A program made the translations under genes and the position numbers. The notes under the pieces were generated by a model that worked only from the letters and a program-made list of their open reading frames with translations, was not told where the DNA came from and made no database searches. A stretch of DNA of 64,000 bases from NCBI RefSeq assembly GCF_030063335.1, contig NZ_JASISW010000002.1, positions 248,001 through 312,000 on the forward strand, written 5' to 3'. Shown here in pieces: positions 33,845 to 42,095 of this stretch. The DNA is from Rhodococcus sp. G-MC3. GTDB taxonomy: Bacteria > Actinomycetota > Actinomycetes > Mycobacteriales > Mycobacteriaceae. The stretch's first letter is position 1; the number at the start of each line of letters is the position of its first letter.

Positions 33845-35298
33845 TTGTTGATCCTCTTCTCGAGCCGGTTCGACAGCTTGGTGAGAGCCATGATGATGAT
33901 GAAGTACATGACGCCGATGATCAGCCACATGTTGAACGACTCGAAGTTGCGAGCGATGATGAGGCGGCCGGTCTGGGTCAGCTCGGCGATGCCGATGACC
34001 GACAACAGTGACGTGTCCTTGAGCGTGATGACGAACTGATTGATGTATGACGGAATCATCGTGCGAATAGCCTGTGGCATCACGACGCGACGCATCGACT
34101 TGAGGTAGCTGATGCCGAGGCTCCGCGACGCTTCCATCTGGCCCTTGTCGACGGCGAGGATGCCGCCGCGGACGATCTCGGCCATGTAAGCGCCCGCGTT
34201 GAGCGAGAGCGTGATGATGCCTGCGGTGAATGCGCCCATCTGGAAGCCGAGCGCCGCCGGAACGCCGAAGTAGATGAAGAAGGCCTGTACCAGAAGCGGT
34301 GTGCCGCGGAAAATGTCTACGTAGGTGGTGCCGATGCCGCGAAGGACGATGTTGGTCGAGACCCGAAACAAGCCGAAGATCGCACCGAGAATCAGTGCGA
34401 TCGCGATGGAGATGACCGTCAGAACGATCGTCAGCCAGAGACCTTTGAGGAGCAACTGCCAGCTGCTCGCGATCAGACCGGGGATCGAGTTGTCGGATGT
34501 CGAGGCGTCCGCGCTGAGGTAGGTATTCAGGATCTCGTCGTACTGGCCGTTTGCACGGAGATTTTCGAGTCCCGTATTGAACTGCTCGAGCAGCTGAGCG
34601 TTGGTGCCCTTGGCGACGGCGAAACCATAGCTGGCACCCGACTCCTTGTCGGTCACGGTCTTGAACCCATTGCCCTGCTTGATGCCGTAGGCCAGCACTG
34701 GGTAGTCCTCGAACGCCGCGGCCGAGTTGCCGGTCTTGACCTCCTCGAACATCGTCGCCGAGTCGTCGAAACTGCGGATTGTGAAGCCGTACTGGTCGGC
34801 GATCGATGTCGCGAACGTTGCACCCTCGGTGCCGTTCTTGACGGCCACGGACTTGCCGCGCAAGTCCTCGTAGCCTTCGATGTCGTTGTTGCTGTCCAGG
34901 ATTGCCATCTGGACGCCGGAGTCGAAGTACGGTTCCGAGAAATCGAATGTCGCCTTGCGTGCGTCCGTGATGGACATTCCCGCGATCATGCCGTTGAACT
35001 GGCCACTTGTGACGCCCTGCAGCGCGGTGTCGAATCCGACCTGCTCGACGTCGTAGGTGAAGCCTTGGTCAGCAGCGATCGCCGCCAGCAGATCCATGTC
35101 GATTCCGACGAGTTTGCCGGACTCGTCCTGAAATTCGAAGGGAGCGAACGTTGTATCGGTTGCGATCGAGTAGTTCTGACCGGACGGGGTTGGTTGCGCG
35201 GACGCGACCCCAGGCCCGAGCAGCGCTCCCAGCAAGGTGACGAACAGTGCGAGCACGATCGGTACGAGTACCGGCCTGCTCCGTTGCGGCTTCTTCAT
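33841..35298 (-). CDS. Fused substrate-binding protein-permease of an amino-acid ABC importer
   Basis: A 485-aa protein joining two normally separate parts. A signal peptide ([20 protein letters not shown], cleavage near ASAQP) leads to a periplasmic-type solute-binding domain (about 40-265; [20 protein letters not shown], then [17 protein letters not shown]). This is followed by a permease domain of 4-5 helices with the EAA loop ([20 protein letters not shown], then [15 protein letters not shown]). It resembles GlnP-type fused transporters of lactic acid bacteria. Polar amino acids, perhaps glutamine or glutamate, are likely substrates. ATG 35298 gives a proper signal peptide. Confidence 0.92.
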   Translation of the reverse strand: MKKPQRSRPVLVPIVLALFVTLLGALLGPGVASAQPTPSGQNYSIATDTTFAPFEFQDESGKLVGIDMDLLAAIAADQGFTYDVEQVGFDTALQGVTSGQFNGMIAGMSITDARKATFDFSEPYFDSGVQMAILDSNNDIEGYEDLRGKSVAVKNGTEGATFATSIADQYGFTIRSFDDSATMFEEVKTGNSAAAFEDYPVLAYGIKQGNGFKTVTDKESGASYGFAVAKGTNAQLLEQFNTGLENLRANGQYDEILNTYLSADASTSDNSIPGLIASSWQLLLKGLWLTIVLTVISIAIALILGAIFGLFRVSTNIVLRGIGTTYVDIFRGTPLLVQAFFIYFGVPAALGFQMGAFTAGIITLSLNAGAYMAEIVRGGILAVDKGQMEASRSLGISYLKSMRRVVMPQAIRTMIPSYINQFVITLKDTSLLSVIGIAELTQTGRLIIARNFESFNMWLIIGVMYFIIIMALTKLSNRLEKRINK

Positions 35299-35401
35299 GC
35301 AGGACACTCTCTATCGAGGACTGGATTCTTGGCAAATCATAAGACTCCAACCCTCGACACACTTACGTTCGGGTGGTACCGCTACTTTCTGGTGGAACCA
35401 A

Positions 35402-36535
35402 TCATTTTCTCGAGGAATCTATGCTCAACGACATTCCGACGAGTCCTCGCTCACGTACGGCGAGCTTCTTCGCAACCGATTCCAGCGCTTGGGCAGCCGG
35501 AGTTTCCGGGTGTGTCAGCACGATGGGCGTGCCCGCATCTCCGCCCTCGCGCACTGCGGTGTCCAGCGGAATCTGGCCCAGCAGAGGGACTTTGGCGCCG
35601 ACGGCCTTGGTCAGGCGATCCGAGACGTCTTGTCCGCCACCGGATCCGAAGATGTCCATGCGGGTTCCGTCAGGCAGTTCGAGCCAGGACATGTTCTCCA
35701 CGACACCGGCGATGCGCTGACGGGTCTGCAATGCGATGGCGCCTGCGCGTTCGGCAACCTCGGCCGCCGCCTGCTGTGGAGTGGTGACGACGAGAATTTC
35801 GGCGCTGGGAATGAGCTGTGCCACCGAGATGGCGATGTCACCGGTGCCTGGTGGGAGGTCGAGTAGCAACACATCCAGATCGCCCCAGAACACGTCCGCG
35901 AGGAACTGCTGCAGCGCGCGGTGCAGCATCGGTCCGCGCCAGACAACCGGTGTATTGCCGGTGGTGAACTGCGCAATCGAGATGAACTTCACGCCGTACG
36001 CCTGCGGCGGCATGATCATCTTCTCGACCTGAGTGGGTTTGGCGTCGTTGCCGAGCATGCGGGGCACCGAGTGGCCGTAGATATCGGCGTCGAGCACGCC
36101 TACCGAAAGGCCGCGCGCAGCAAGCGATGCGGCGAGGTTGACGGTGACGGAGGATTTTCCGACGCCGCCTTTGCCTGACGCGACGGCGTACACACGCGTC
36201 AGCGAACCGGGTTGAGCGAATGGGATGATCGGTTCTGCCGAATCGCCGCGCAGCGACTTCCGTAGCTCGGTGCGCTGCTCGTCGTTCATGACGTCGAGTT
36301 CGACGGTGATGGTGCCGACGCCGGGGACGTCGGCGACGGCCTTGGTGACGCGGTCGCTGATCTCGGTCTTCATCGGGCAGCCCGAGGTGGTGAGGTAGAT
36401 CCCGACGTCGACCGAGCCGCCGTCCCCGATGGTGACGCCTTTGACCATGCCGAGGTCGGTGATCGGTTTACGAATTTCCGGATCGATGACCTTCGAGAGC
36501 GCGCTTCGAACGTCGGATTCCGTCAGTACTGCCAT
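35402..36535 (-). CDS. mrp: Mrp/ApbC-type Fe-S cluster carrier ATPase
   Basis: A 377-aa P-loop protein that carries [4Fe-4S] clusters to apo-proteins. It has an N-terminal MIP18/DUF59 domain (SALSKVIDPEIRKPITDLGM) with Cys in TTSGCPMKTEI, then a deviant Walker A ASGKGGVGKSSVTVNLA (about 120-136), DADIYGHSVPRMLG and LLLDLPPGTGD. The usual CxxC of many Mrp proteins is not seen near the C-terminus (SGGGQDVSD in the region where GGG and Cys motifs often occur). ATG 36535 is preferred: TAACAT 7 nt upstream could be the -10 of a leaderless transcript overlapping the stop of the preceding gene. It is the Rv1229c counterpart. Confidence 0.93.
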   Translation of the reverse strand: MAVLTESDVRSALSKVIDPEIRKPITDLGMVKGVTIGDGGSVDVGIYLTTSGCPMKTEISDRVTKAVADVPGVGTITVELDVMNDEQRTELRKSLRGDSAEPIIPFAQPGSLTRVYAVASGKGGVGKSSVTVNLAASLAARGLSVGVLDADIYGHSVPRMLGNDAKPTQVEKMIMPPQAYGVKFISIAQFTTGNTPVVWRGPMLHRALQQFLADVFWGDLDVLLLDLPPGTGDIAISVAQLIPSAEILVVTTPQQAAAEVAERAGAIALQTRQRIAGVVENMSWLELPDGTRMDIFGSGGGQDVSDRLTKAVGAKVPLLGQIPLDTAVREGGDAGTPIVLTHPETPAAQALESVAKKLAVRERGLVGMSLSIDSSRK

Positions 36536-36545
36536 GGGCGTCATG

Positions 36546-37406
36546 TTAGTGAATACGTGGGAGCTCGTCGGAGGTGGGGACGATTCCGGTGGCGTAACCC
36601 GTCGACCACGCGAGGACGTTGGCGACGTAGGCCATCGAGTTGTTGTAGCGCAGGATTGCTTTCGTGGTCTGTCCGAGGTCGCGAAGGTTCAGGCCGCCGT
36701 CGCACAAGTAGTCGCCGGTGGTCAGTGCTGCGTCGTACAAGTTCTGCGGATCGGATAGTCCGTCGCCGTTGCCGTCGGCGTGATAGCGATTCCAGGTCTC
36801 GGGCAGGAACTGCATAGGGCCGACCGCGCGATCGAAGTTCGGATCGCCGTCGAGAGCTCCGCCGTCGGTGTCGGCGATGACGTTGTTGCCCGCGAGACTG
36901 CCGTCGAGCCGGGGCCCGAGAATGGGTTCCAAGAGCTTGCCCAGGTCGTCGGCCTTGCCGTTGTTGGCATGGGTGGACTCGACTCGGCCGATACCCGCAA
37001 TGAGGGTCCAACTGATCCCGCATTGTGGCTGGGCCACGGCGAGGAGCTTCTCGGCGTTCTTGTATGCGGCGACGTTGACGGTTGGAATTGCAATGGGGCT
37101 TGCTGCCAGGTTCGTCGGAAGCTCGGGTGTCGGTGCAATCTCGGGCGCGGGGATGGGCGCTGCTTGGGCGAGAGGCGCCTCGGCGGCGGCGACGGGTTGC
37201 GCGTCGGTCTGGTCCGCGATGGGTTCCGGCGTTTCGACGACTGTATCGGCTGCCTGCGTGGTGGAACCGGCGTTCATGAACGGGATGTACTCGGTCGCGC
37301 CTGCGCTTGTGGCTGCGGTGACGAGCCCAGCGGGGATGAGGCCGGTCAGAGCGATCACCGAGTTCCGGCGAACTTTGGAATTCGATGCTTTTCTGTGACG
37401 TCCCAC
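36546..37406 (-). CDS. Secreted lytic transglycosylase-like protein (Rv1230c-type)
   Basis: A 286-aa exported protein. GTG 37406 follows AGGAGG at ideal spacing. A signal peptide (RRNSVIALTGLIPAGLVTAA) and a Pro/Ala-rich linker (about 50-105) precede the SLT-like domain (about 110-270): CGISWTLIAGIGRVESTHAN with the catalytic Glu, DRAVGPMQFLPETWNRYHAD, and LYDAALTTGDYLCDGGLNL. The domain cleaves or remodels peptidoglycan glycan strands. It lies 10 bp upstream of mrp and follows a close paralogue, so the pair arose by tandem duplication. Confidence 0.9.
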   Translation of the reverse strand: MGRHRKASNSKVRRNSVIALTGLIPAGLVTAATSAGATEYIPFMNAGSTTQAADTVVETPEPIADQTDAQPVAAAEAPLAQAAPIPAPEIAPTPELPTNLAASPIAIPTVNVAAYKNAEKLLAVAQPQCGISWTLIAGIGRVESTHANNGKADDLGKLLEPILGPRLDGSLAGNNVIADTDGGALDGDPNFDRAVGPMQFLPETWNRYHADGNGDGLSDPQNLYDAALTTGDYLCDGGLNLRDLGQTTKAILRYNNSMAYVANVLAWSTGYATGIVPTSDELPRIH

Positions 37407-37521
37407 GCCTTGATACCTCCTGTTGCCCCCACATCTGGAGGCCTCCGTACTAGAACCGGAGTCGAGGGTACCTGATTCGAGACGCTTCCGTTACCGGGCT
37501 GTTATCCAAACCGACCTTGCG

Positions 37522-38562
37522 CTACGCGGGCGGTGCCGAGGGACAGAAAATCACGCACGGCAAAGGTGGCAGCGACGGCAGCACGAAGGGTGGCATGGGA
37601 GGTGTCGTCGGTGTATTCGAAGGAGACGGTGTATTCGAAGGAGACGGTGTGTTCGAGGGAGACGGTGTGTTCGAGGGAGACCGTGGTTCGGGTGTAGGTG
37701 CGCCGTTGACGGGAGCGCTCACCGCCGTCACCGGCGCATCGGTCACTGCTTGCGCGCCGCGACCGTACGCGGCCGACCACGCCAGGACGTCGGCCACGTA
37801 GGCGGGAGAATTGTTGTAGCGAAACACTGCCGCGCTCTCGGCGGCCGGATCGCGCAAATCGAGCCCTCCGGAGCACAGGTACTTTCCGGCAGCGAGCGTG
37901 GCGTCGTAAATGTTGTTGGGCTCGAAGATCCCATCGTCGTTGCCGTCCGATGCGTACTTCGCCCACGTGCCGGGAATGAACTGCATCGGCCCGACGGCTC
38001 GGTCGTGGTCGGCATCGCCGTCGTGATTTCCGGCGTCGGTGTCGCGAATCACAGTGTTGCCGGCGAGATGGCCGTCGAGGACGGGTCCGAGGATCGGCGC
38101 CGCCGTACCGGCGGCGTCGACCTGGCCGCCGTGCGCGTGCCCGGATTCGATTCGACCGATCCCGGCGAGCAGGTTCCACGGCAGGCCGCACGCCGGGGAC
38201 TGCTCGGCCATCGCAGACTCGGCTGCCCGGTAGGCGGCGAGCACGGATTCGGGAATTCCGAGCGAGCCGATTACAGGGGTGGGGATCTCGACCGGGACAA
38301 CCGGTTCCTGCGTCGCGGGCTCGGGTACGGGCTCGGGTGCGGCAGTGTTGAACGTCTGCGGAGGCGTCTCCACCGGGGTCGCGAGACCGGGGATGGTCAT
38401 CGACGACGGCAGAGGCGCGGGTTGGGCCAGCACGACAGCCGATGGCTGCGCGGGTACCGATGACTGTGCCGGTAGGGATGCCGCGGCCACGGCGGCGGCA
38501 ATACCCGTGACGACGACGGTGGATACCAGGAGTGGCACTCCTGCCCGTCGCCTTGGCCGCAT
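37522..38562 (-). CDS. Second secreted lytic transglycosylase-like protein with repeat tail
   Basis: A 346-aa paralogue of the neighbouring protein. ATG 38562 gives a signal peptide (GVPLLVSTVVVTGIAAAVAA), then a Pro-rich linker and the SLT-like domain (about 120-280): CGLPWNLLAGIGRIESGHAH with the catalytic Glu, DRAVGPMQFIPGTWAKYASD, and IYDATLAAGKYLCSGGLDL. It differs by a C-terminal low-complexity tail with four SPSNTP units and a final CVIFCPSAPPA segment with two cysteines, absent from the first paralogue. It is 10 bp after the DUF1003 gene in the same minus-strand operon. Confidence 0.88.
   Translation of the reverse strand: MRPRRRAGVPLLVSTVVVTGIAAAVAAASLPAQSSVPAQPSAVVLAQPAPLPSSMTIPGLATPVETPPQTFNTAAPEPVPEPATQEPVVPVEIPTPVIGSLGIPESVLAAYRAAESAMAEQSPACGLPWNLLAGIGRIESGHAHGGQVDAAGTAAPILGPVLDGHLAGNTVIRDTDAGNHDGDADHDRAVGPMQFIPGTWAKYASDGNDDGIFEPNNIYDATLAAGKYLCSGGLDLRDPAAESAAVFRYNNSPAYVADVLAWSAAYGRGAQAVTDAPVTAVSAPVNGAPTPEPRSPSNTPSPSNTPSPSNTPSPSNTPTTPPMPPFVLPSLPPLPCVIFCPSAPPA
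37610..37681 (-). repeat. Four tandem 18-bp units encoding SPSNTP in the transglycosylase tail
   Basis: Units at 37610, 37628, 37646 and 37664 share the pattern GGTGTATTCGAAGGAGAC on the plus strand, with two identical pairs (A/A versus G/G variants). They stay in frame, so copy number would change only the length of the wall-spanning tail. Confidence 0.9.
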
Positions 38563-38572
38563 GTGGCACACG

Positions 38573-39139
38573 TTACATTTTGGTATCCGGATCAGGTTCG
38601 GATTCCTCGAAATCGTCGACGGGGGCCGGACGTGACTTCTTTCGTGACTTCTTCGACGGCGTCGAGGTCTGTCCGGTCGCCTGTTCCAGCAACTCTCGAA
38701 TTTCCTCCAGCTCGCGGCGCAGGTAATCGCGCGTCGCGACCTCGCCGACCGCGATACGAAGCGATGCCAGTTCGCGTGCCAGGAACTCGGTGTCCGCTTT
38801 GGTCTGCTGTGCGCGGGAGCGATCCTCCTCCAGCGAGACCCGGTCACGGTCGTCCTGACGATTCTGCGCGAGCAGGATCAGCGGGGCTGCGTAGGCAGCC
38901 TGGGTCGAGAACGCGAGGTTCAGCAGGATGAAGGGGTAGGGGTCCCACCGCAGAGCGACGACTGTGACGTTGATGAAGATCCAGACGATGACGATCATCG
39001 TTTGGATGGCCAGGTAGCGGCCGGTGCCGAGGAACCGGGCCGCACGCTCGCCCGACTTGCCGAGGTCGACATCGAGGTGGAAATTGAACAGGCGGGATCC
39101 CTGCGGGGTGTCCATGCGCTGCCGTGCTGTGTCCTTCAC
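38573..39139 (-). CDS. DUF1003 membrane protein
   Basis: A 188-aa protein with the DUF1003 core: GERAARFLGTGRYLAIQTMI, VIVWIFINVTVVALRWDPYP and FILLNLAFSTQAAYAAPLIL, i.e. two transmembrane helices (about 37-60 and 65-85). NRQDDRDR and a cytoplasmic coiled-coil follow (LAREL, RRELEEIRELLEQ), ending in a basic/acidic tail. Its function is not known. GTG 39139 overlaps the stop of the MgtE-like gene (GTGA), and the order MgtE-like, DUF1003, transglycosylase, mrp mirrors Rv1232c-Rv1229c. Confidence 0.9.
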   Translation of the reverse strand: MKDTARQRMDTPQGSRLFNFHLDVDLGKSGERAARFLGTGRYLAIQTMIVIVWIFINVTVVALRWDPYPFILLNLAFSTQAAYAAPLILLAQNRQDDRDRVSLEEDRSRAQQTKADTEFLARELASLRIAVGEVATRDYLRRELEEIRELLEQATGQTSTPSKKSRKKSRPAPVDDFEESEPDPDTKM

Positions 39140-40410
39140 TGTCCTGCCACCTCCTGATCTCGCCAGTCCTCCGGGAGAAGATGATCGAGGACGTCGTCGA
39201 CGGTGACCGCGCCGACCAGATGATCCTCGTCGTCGACCACGGGGCCACACACGAGGTTGTACGTTGCGAAATATCGTGTGACAGCCGTCAGGCTGTCGTC
39301 GGGACCGAGCCGCGGAAGTTGTTTGTCCATGATGCCTCCGACCAGGCTCGCGGGCGGTTCGCGGAGTAGTTGCTGCAAGTGGACACACCCGAGATAGGCG
39401 CCCGTCGGCGTCGCGGTGGGCGGTCGCACGACGAACACCAGTGACGACAAAGCGGGCGTCAGATCGGGGTTGCGGACACGTGCCAATGCCTCGGCGACGG
39501 TAGTCGAGGCATTGAGAACCACGGGCTCGGTCGTCATCAGACCACCGGCTGTATCGGGGGAGTGCTCGAGCAACCGGCGAACCGGCGCCGAGTCTTCCGG
39601 GTCCATGAGGCGAAGCAGTGACTCGGCCTCGGGTTCGGGCAGCTCGCCCAGTAGGTCCGCGGCGTCGTCGGGATCCATCGCTTCGAGCACATCGGCACCG
39701 CGCTCGACGCCCAGGTAGTGCATCATCTCGACCTGATCGTCGTCGGGAAGTTCCTGAACGATGTCGGCGAGGCGCTCGTCGTCGAGGGCCAGTGCAACTT
39801 CCATCCGTCGTTTGACGGGCAGTTCGCGCATGGCGTTGGCGACGTCCGCGGCGCGGAGGTCCTCGAACTGCATCAACAGTTGCGCGACGCCCTGGCCCGG
39901 CATCGAGAGCTCGTTCTGCGTGAGACCTTGCACGTGCTGCCAGTCGATGACATGGATGGCCCCGCGGCGTGCGAGCCTGCCGCGCTGACGGCGAACCGCG
40001 ACGCGAGCAACGAGCCAGTCCCTCGTTCGAGTCAGCTCGATGCCGAGGTCTACCACGATCGAATCGGTCTCGTGCAGCTCTTCGAGTTCGGGATCGTCGA
40101 CGCGCACCTTGGAATCGAGGATCTGCGCGAACACCAGGATTTCGTTGGCGCGCTGCGAGAATCGACGGAGACTGACGTTTCCGGTGGTCAACTGCACGGA
40201 GTTGGGCTCGATGCTGGTGACGCGCAGCATCGGCACGAAAATTCTTCTGCGCGTGGCAAGTTCGACCACGATGCCGAGCACTCGCGGCTGGGCGCGACCG
40301 ATCCGCATGGTGACCACGACGTCACGCACGCGACCGATGGATTCGCCGTCGGGGCCGAGTACGACCAGACCTGCGAGCCTGGCCGCGAATACCTTGCTCA
40401 GAGCTGCCAT
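39136..40410 (-). CDS. MgtE N-domain/CBS protein lacking a transmembrane domain
   Basis: A 424-aa soluble protein. The N-terminus looks like a PRC-barrel (VLGPDGESIGRVRDVVVTMR). The middle has MgtE_N-type helices with the motif MHYLGVERGADVLEAMDPDD, then LLEHSPDTAGGLMTTEPVVL. Two CBS motifs follow, the last being DDEDHLVGAVTVDDVLDHLL. The five-helix pore domain of real MgtE magnesium channels is absent, so it cannot transport by itself. It resembles Rv1232c. Coupling to the membrane protein DUF1003 by a GTGA overlap suggests that the two work as a sensor plus membrane partner, which is inference. Confidence 0.88.
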   Translation of the reverse strand: MAALSKVFAARLAGLVVLGPDGESIGRVRDVVVTMRIGRAQPRVLGIVVELATRRRIFVPMLRVTSIEPNSVQLTTGNVSLRRFSQRANEILVFAQILDSKVRVDDPELEELHETDSIVVDLGIELTRTRDWLVARVAVRRQRGRLARRGAIHVIDWQHVQGLTQNELSMPGQGVAQLLMQFEDLRAADVANAMRELPVKRRMEVALALDDERLADIVQELPDDDQVEMMHYLGVERGADVLEAMDPDDAADLLGELPEPEAESLLRLMDPEDSAPVRRLLEHSPDTAGGLMTTEPVVLNASTTVAEALARVRNPDLTPALSSLVFVVRPPTATPTGAYLGCVHLQQLLREPPASLVGGIMDKQLPRLGPDDSLTAVTRYFATYNLVCGPVVDDEDHLVGAVTVDDVLDHLLPEDWRDQEVAGQ

Positions 40411-40469
40411 GATGGCAAGGTTAGAGCGTCGAAGTACCAACCAAACAATCGACAAGCAGTAAGGACCTC

Positions 40470-41423
40470 ATGAGTTCGGTGGATCACGCCCGTCCTCGCC
40501 GATCGGTACTGGCCGTTCCCGGCAGTTCCGACAAAATGATCGAGAAGGCGAAGGGACTCGACGCCGATGCGATCTTCCTCGATCTCGAGGACGCAGTAGC
40601 GCCGATCGCGAAGGCCGAGGCCCGCGGCCGAATCGTGTCGGCACTCAACTCCGGCGGGTGGGGAGACAAGCTCAAGGTAGTGCGTGTCAACGACTGGACG
40701 ACGCCCTGGACGCACGGCGACGTGATCGATGTGGTCGGTGGCGCAGGCGCGAACCTGGACGCGATTCTGCTCCCGAAAGTCGAGGACGCCTCGCACGTGC
40801 AGGCGCTCGATCTCTTACTGACACAGGTCGAGAAGATCAGCGGGCTTCCCATCGGGGCCATCGGAATCGAACCACAGATAGAGAGTGCGCGGAGCCTGCG
40901 CAACATCGACGAGATCGCAACGGCGAGCCCGCGCGTGCAAAGTCTCGTCTTCGGGCCGGCGGACATGATGGCGAGCGTCAATATGCGCACGCTCGTGGTC
41001 GGGGAGCAACCGGAGGGGTACGACACCGGAGACGCCTACCACCACATACTGATGACGATTCTGCTCGCGGCACGTACGCACGGTCTGCAGGCAATCGACG
41101 GTCCCTACCTTCAGATTCGCGATCTCGATGCGTTCCGCCGGGCCGCGGGGCGCACGGCCGGGCTCGGGTTCGACGGTAAGTGGGTGCTGCACCCGACGCA
41201 GATCGATGCGGCCAACGAAATTTTCAGTCCGCGCCAAGCAGATTTCGACAAAGCCGAACAGATTCTCGAGGCCTACGAGTTTCACACCTCCGAGTCCGGT
41301 GGTGGCCGAGGCGCGGTAATGCTCGGCGAAGAGATGATCGACGAGGCAAGTCGCAAGATGGCGTTGGTGATATCGGGGAAGGGTCGGGCGGCAGGCTTGC
41401 TGCGTAGTGACCAAACACAATGA
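40470..41423 (+). CDS. CitE-like HpcH/HpaI aldolase-family CoA-ester lyase
   Basis: A 317-aa TIM-barrel lyase: RRSVLAVPGSSDKMIEKAKG, DAIFLDLEDAVAPIAKAEAR, GIEPQIESARSLRNIDEI with the metal-binding Glu, LVFGPADMMASVN with the Asp, and GFDGKWVLHPTQIDAANEIF. These are the CitE/malyl-CoA lyase signature motifs. No citrate-lyase alpha or gamma subunit is nearby, so the likely role is cleavage of (3S)-malyl-CoA, citramalyl-CoA or a related ester. ATG 40470 follows AAGGA. It is divergent from the MgtE-like gene with a 59-bp gap. Confidence 0.88.
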   Translation: MSSVDHARPRRSVLAVPGSSDKMIEKAKGLDADAIFLDLEDAVAPIAKAEARGRIVSALNSGGWGDKLKVVRVNDWTTPWTHGDVIDVVGGAGANLDAILLPKVEDASHVQALDLLLTQVEKISGLPIGAIGIEPQIESARSLRNIDEIATASPRVQSLVFGPADMMASVNMRTLVVGEQPEGYDTGDAYHHILMTILLAARTHGLQAIDGPYLQIRDLDAFRRAAGRTAGLGFDGKWVLHPTQIDAANEIFSPRQADFDKAEQILEAYEFHTSESGGGRGAVMLGEEMIDEASRKMALVISGKGRAAGLLRSDQTQ

Positions 41424-41478
41424 CGCTCTCGGCGGGTTGTTCGTTCCCAACAGGGGCTGAGCCAGGCACAATGGGGAA

Positions 41479-41970
41479 ATGACGAATCCACTTTCGCAGC
41501 CCGGCCGCGGCGGCCAGGGTCTCCCGACGCCGCCGTCCGGCTGGCCGATAGGCTCCTACCCAACGTATGCCGAGGCGCAGAAGGCGGTCGACTACCTTTC
41601 CGATCAAGAGTTCTCGGTTCAAGATGTCACCATCGTCGGCGTAGACCTCATGCAGGTAGAACGTGTCCTCGGACGACTGACGTGGGCCAAAGTTATTGGC
41701 GGCGGCGTGGTTTCGGGAGCGTGGCTGGGATTGTTCCTCGGTCTCGTGCTCGGCATCTTCACCAACGGAAACATCCTCGGCGCACTGATCATCGGCATCA
41801 TCGGTGGCATCATCTTCGGGCTGATCTCCACGGCGATCCCGTACGCGGCCACCCGCGGGCAGCGCGATTTCGCGTCGAGCATGCAGTTGGTTGCGGGCCG
41901 CTACGACGTTCTCTGCGAGCCGAAAAGCGCAGAAACCGCTCGCGACATGCTCGCAAAATTGTCGATCTGA
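41479..41970 (+). CDS. General-stress-type membrane protein (Rv1234-like)
   Basis: A 163-aa protein. The N-terminal half resembles the YflT/GSP17M stress domain (PIGSYPTYAEAQKAVDYLSD, FSVQDVTIVGVDL). Two glycine-rich hydrophobic helices follow (VVSGAWLGLFLGLVLGIF and ILGALIIGIIGGIIFGLIS, about 73-115), then a C-terminal strand-rich end (VAGRYDVLCEPKSAETARDM). It is probably a membrane-bound stress protein; the mechanism is unknown. It precedes lpqY as in M. tuberculosis. Confidence 0.82.
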   Translation: MTNPLSQPGRGGQGLPTPPSGWPIGSYPTYAEAQKAVDYLSDQEFSVQDVTIVGVDLMQVERVLGRLTWAKVIGGGVVSGAWLGLFLGLVLGIFTNGNILGALIIGIIGGIIFGLISTAIPYAATRGQRDFASSMQLVAGRYDVLCEPKSAETARDMLAKLSI

Positions 41971-42037
41971 TCGGTATTGATTACGGAATAGTCCCAATAT
42001 CCCCATTGGTCCGTGTAGTTCGGTTACGTTTCTTGAC

Positions 42038-42068
42038 GTGTAGGGCAGTAGTAGAAGGGGCCCTACAC
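42038..42068. promoter_or_regulatory. 9-bp inverted repeat upstream of lpqY
   Basis: GTGTAGGGC (42038-42046) and GCCCTACAC (42060-42068) are perfect complements with a 13-bp spacer, 27 bp before the lpqY start. It may be an operator for trehalose-responsive control or an mRNA hairpin. TTGACG at 42033 overlaps its left edge. Confidence 0.45.
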
Positions 42069-42095
42069 AGGTAATCGAAAATACGGAGGCTGAAA

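Noticed and set aside
35371..35395. GGGTGGTACCGC resembling a T-box antiterminator core
   Set aside because: No specifier stem or leader is visible, and no plus-strand gene follows for 5 kb; both neighbouring genes are on the minus strand.
37407..37521. Possible c-di-AMP (ydaO-type) riboswitch before the first transglycosylase gene, as known before some cell-wall hydrolase genes
   Set aside because: Only a short CTCCG/CGGAG hairpin and a GGAGGCCTCC palindrome are present; the gap is too short and lacks the conserved core.
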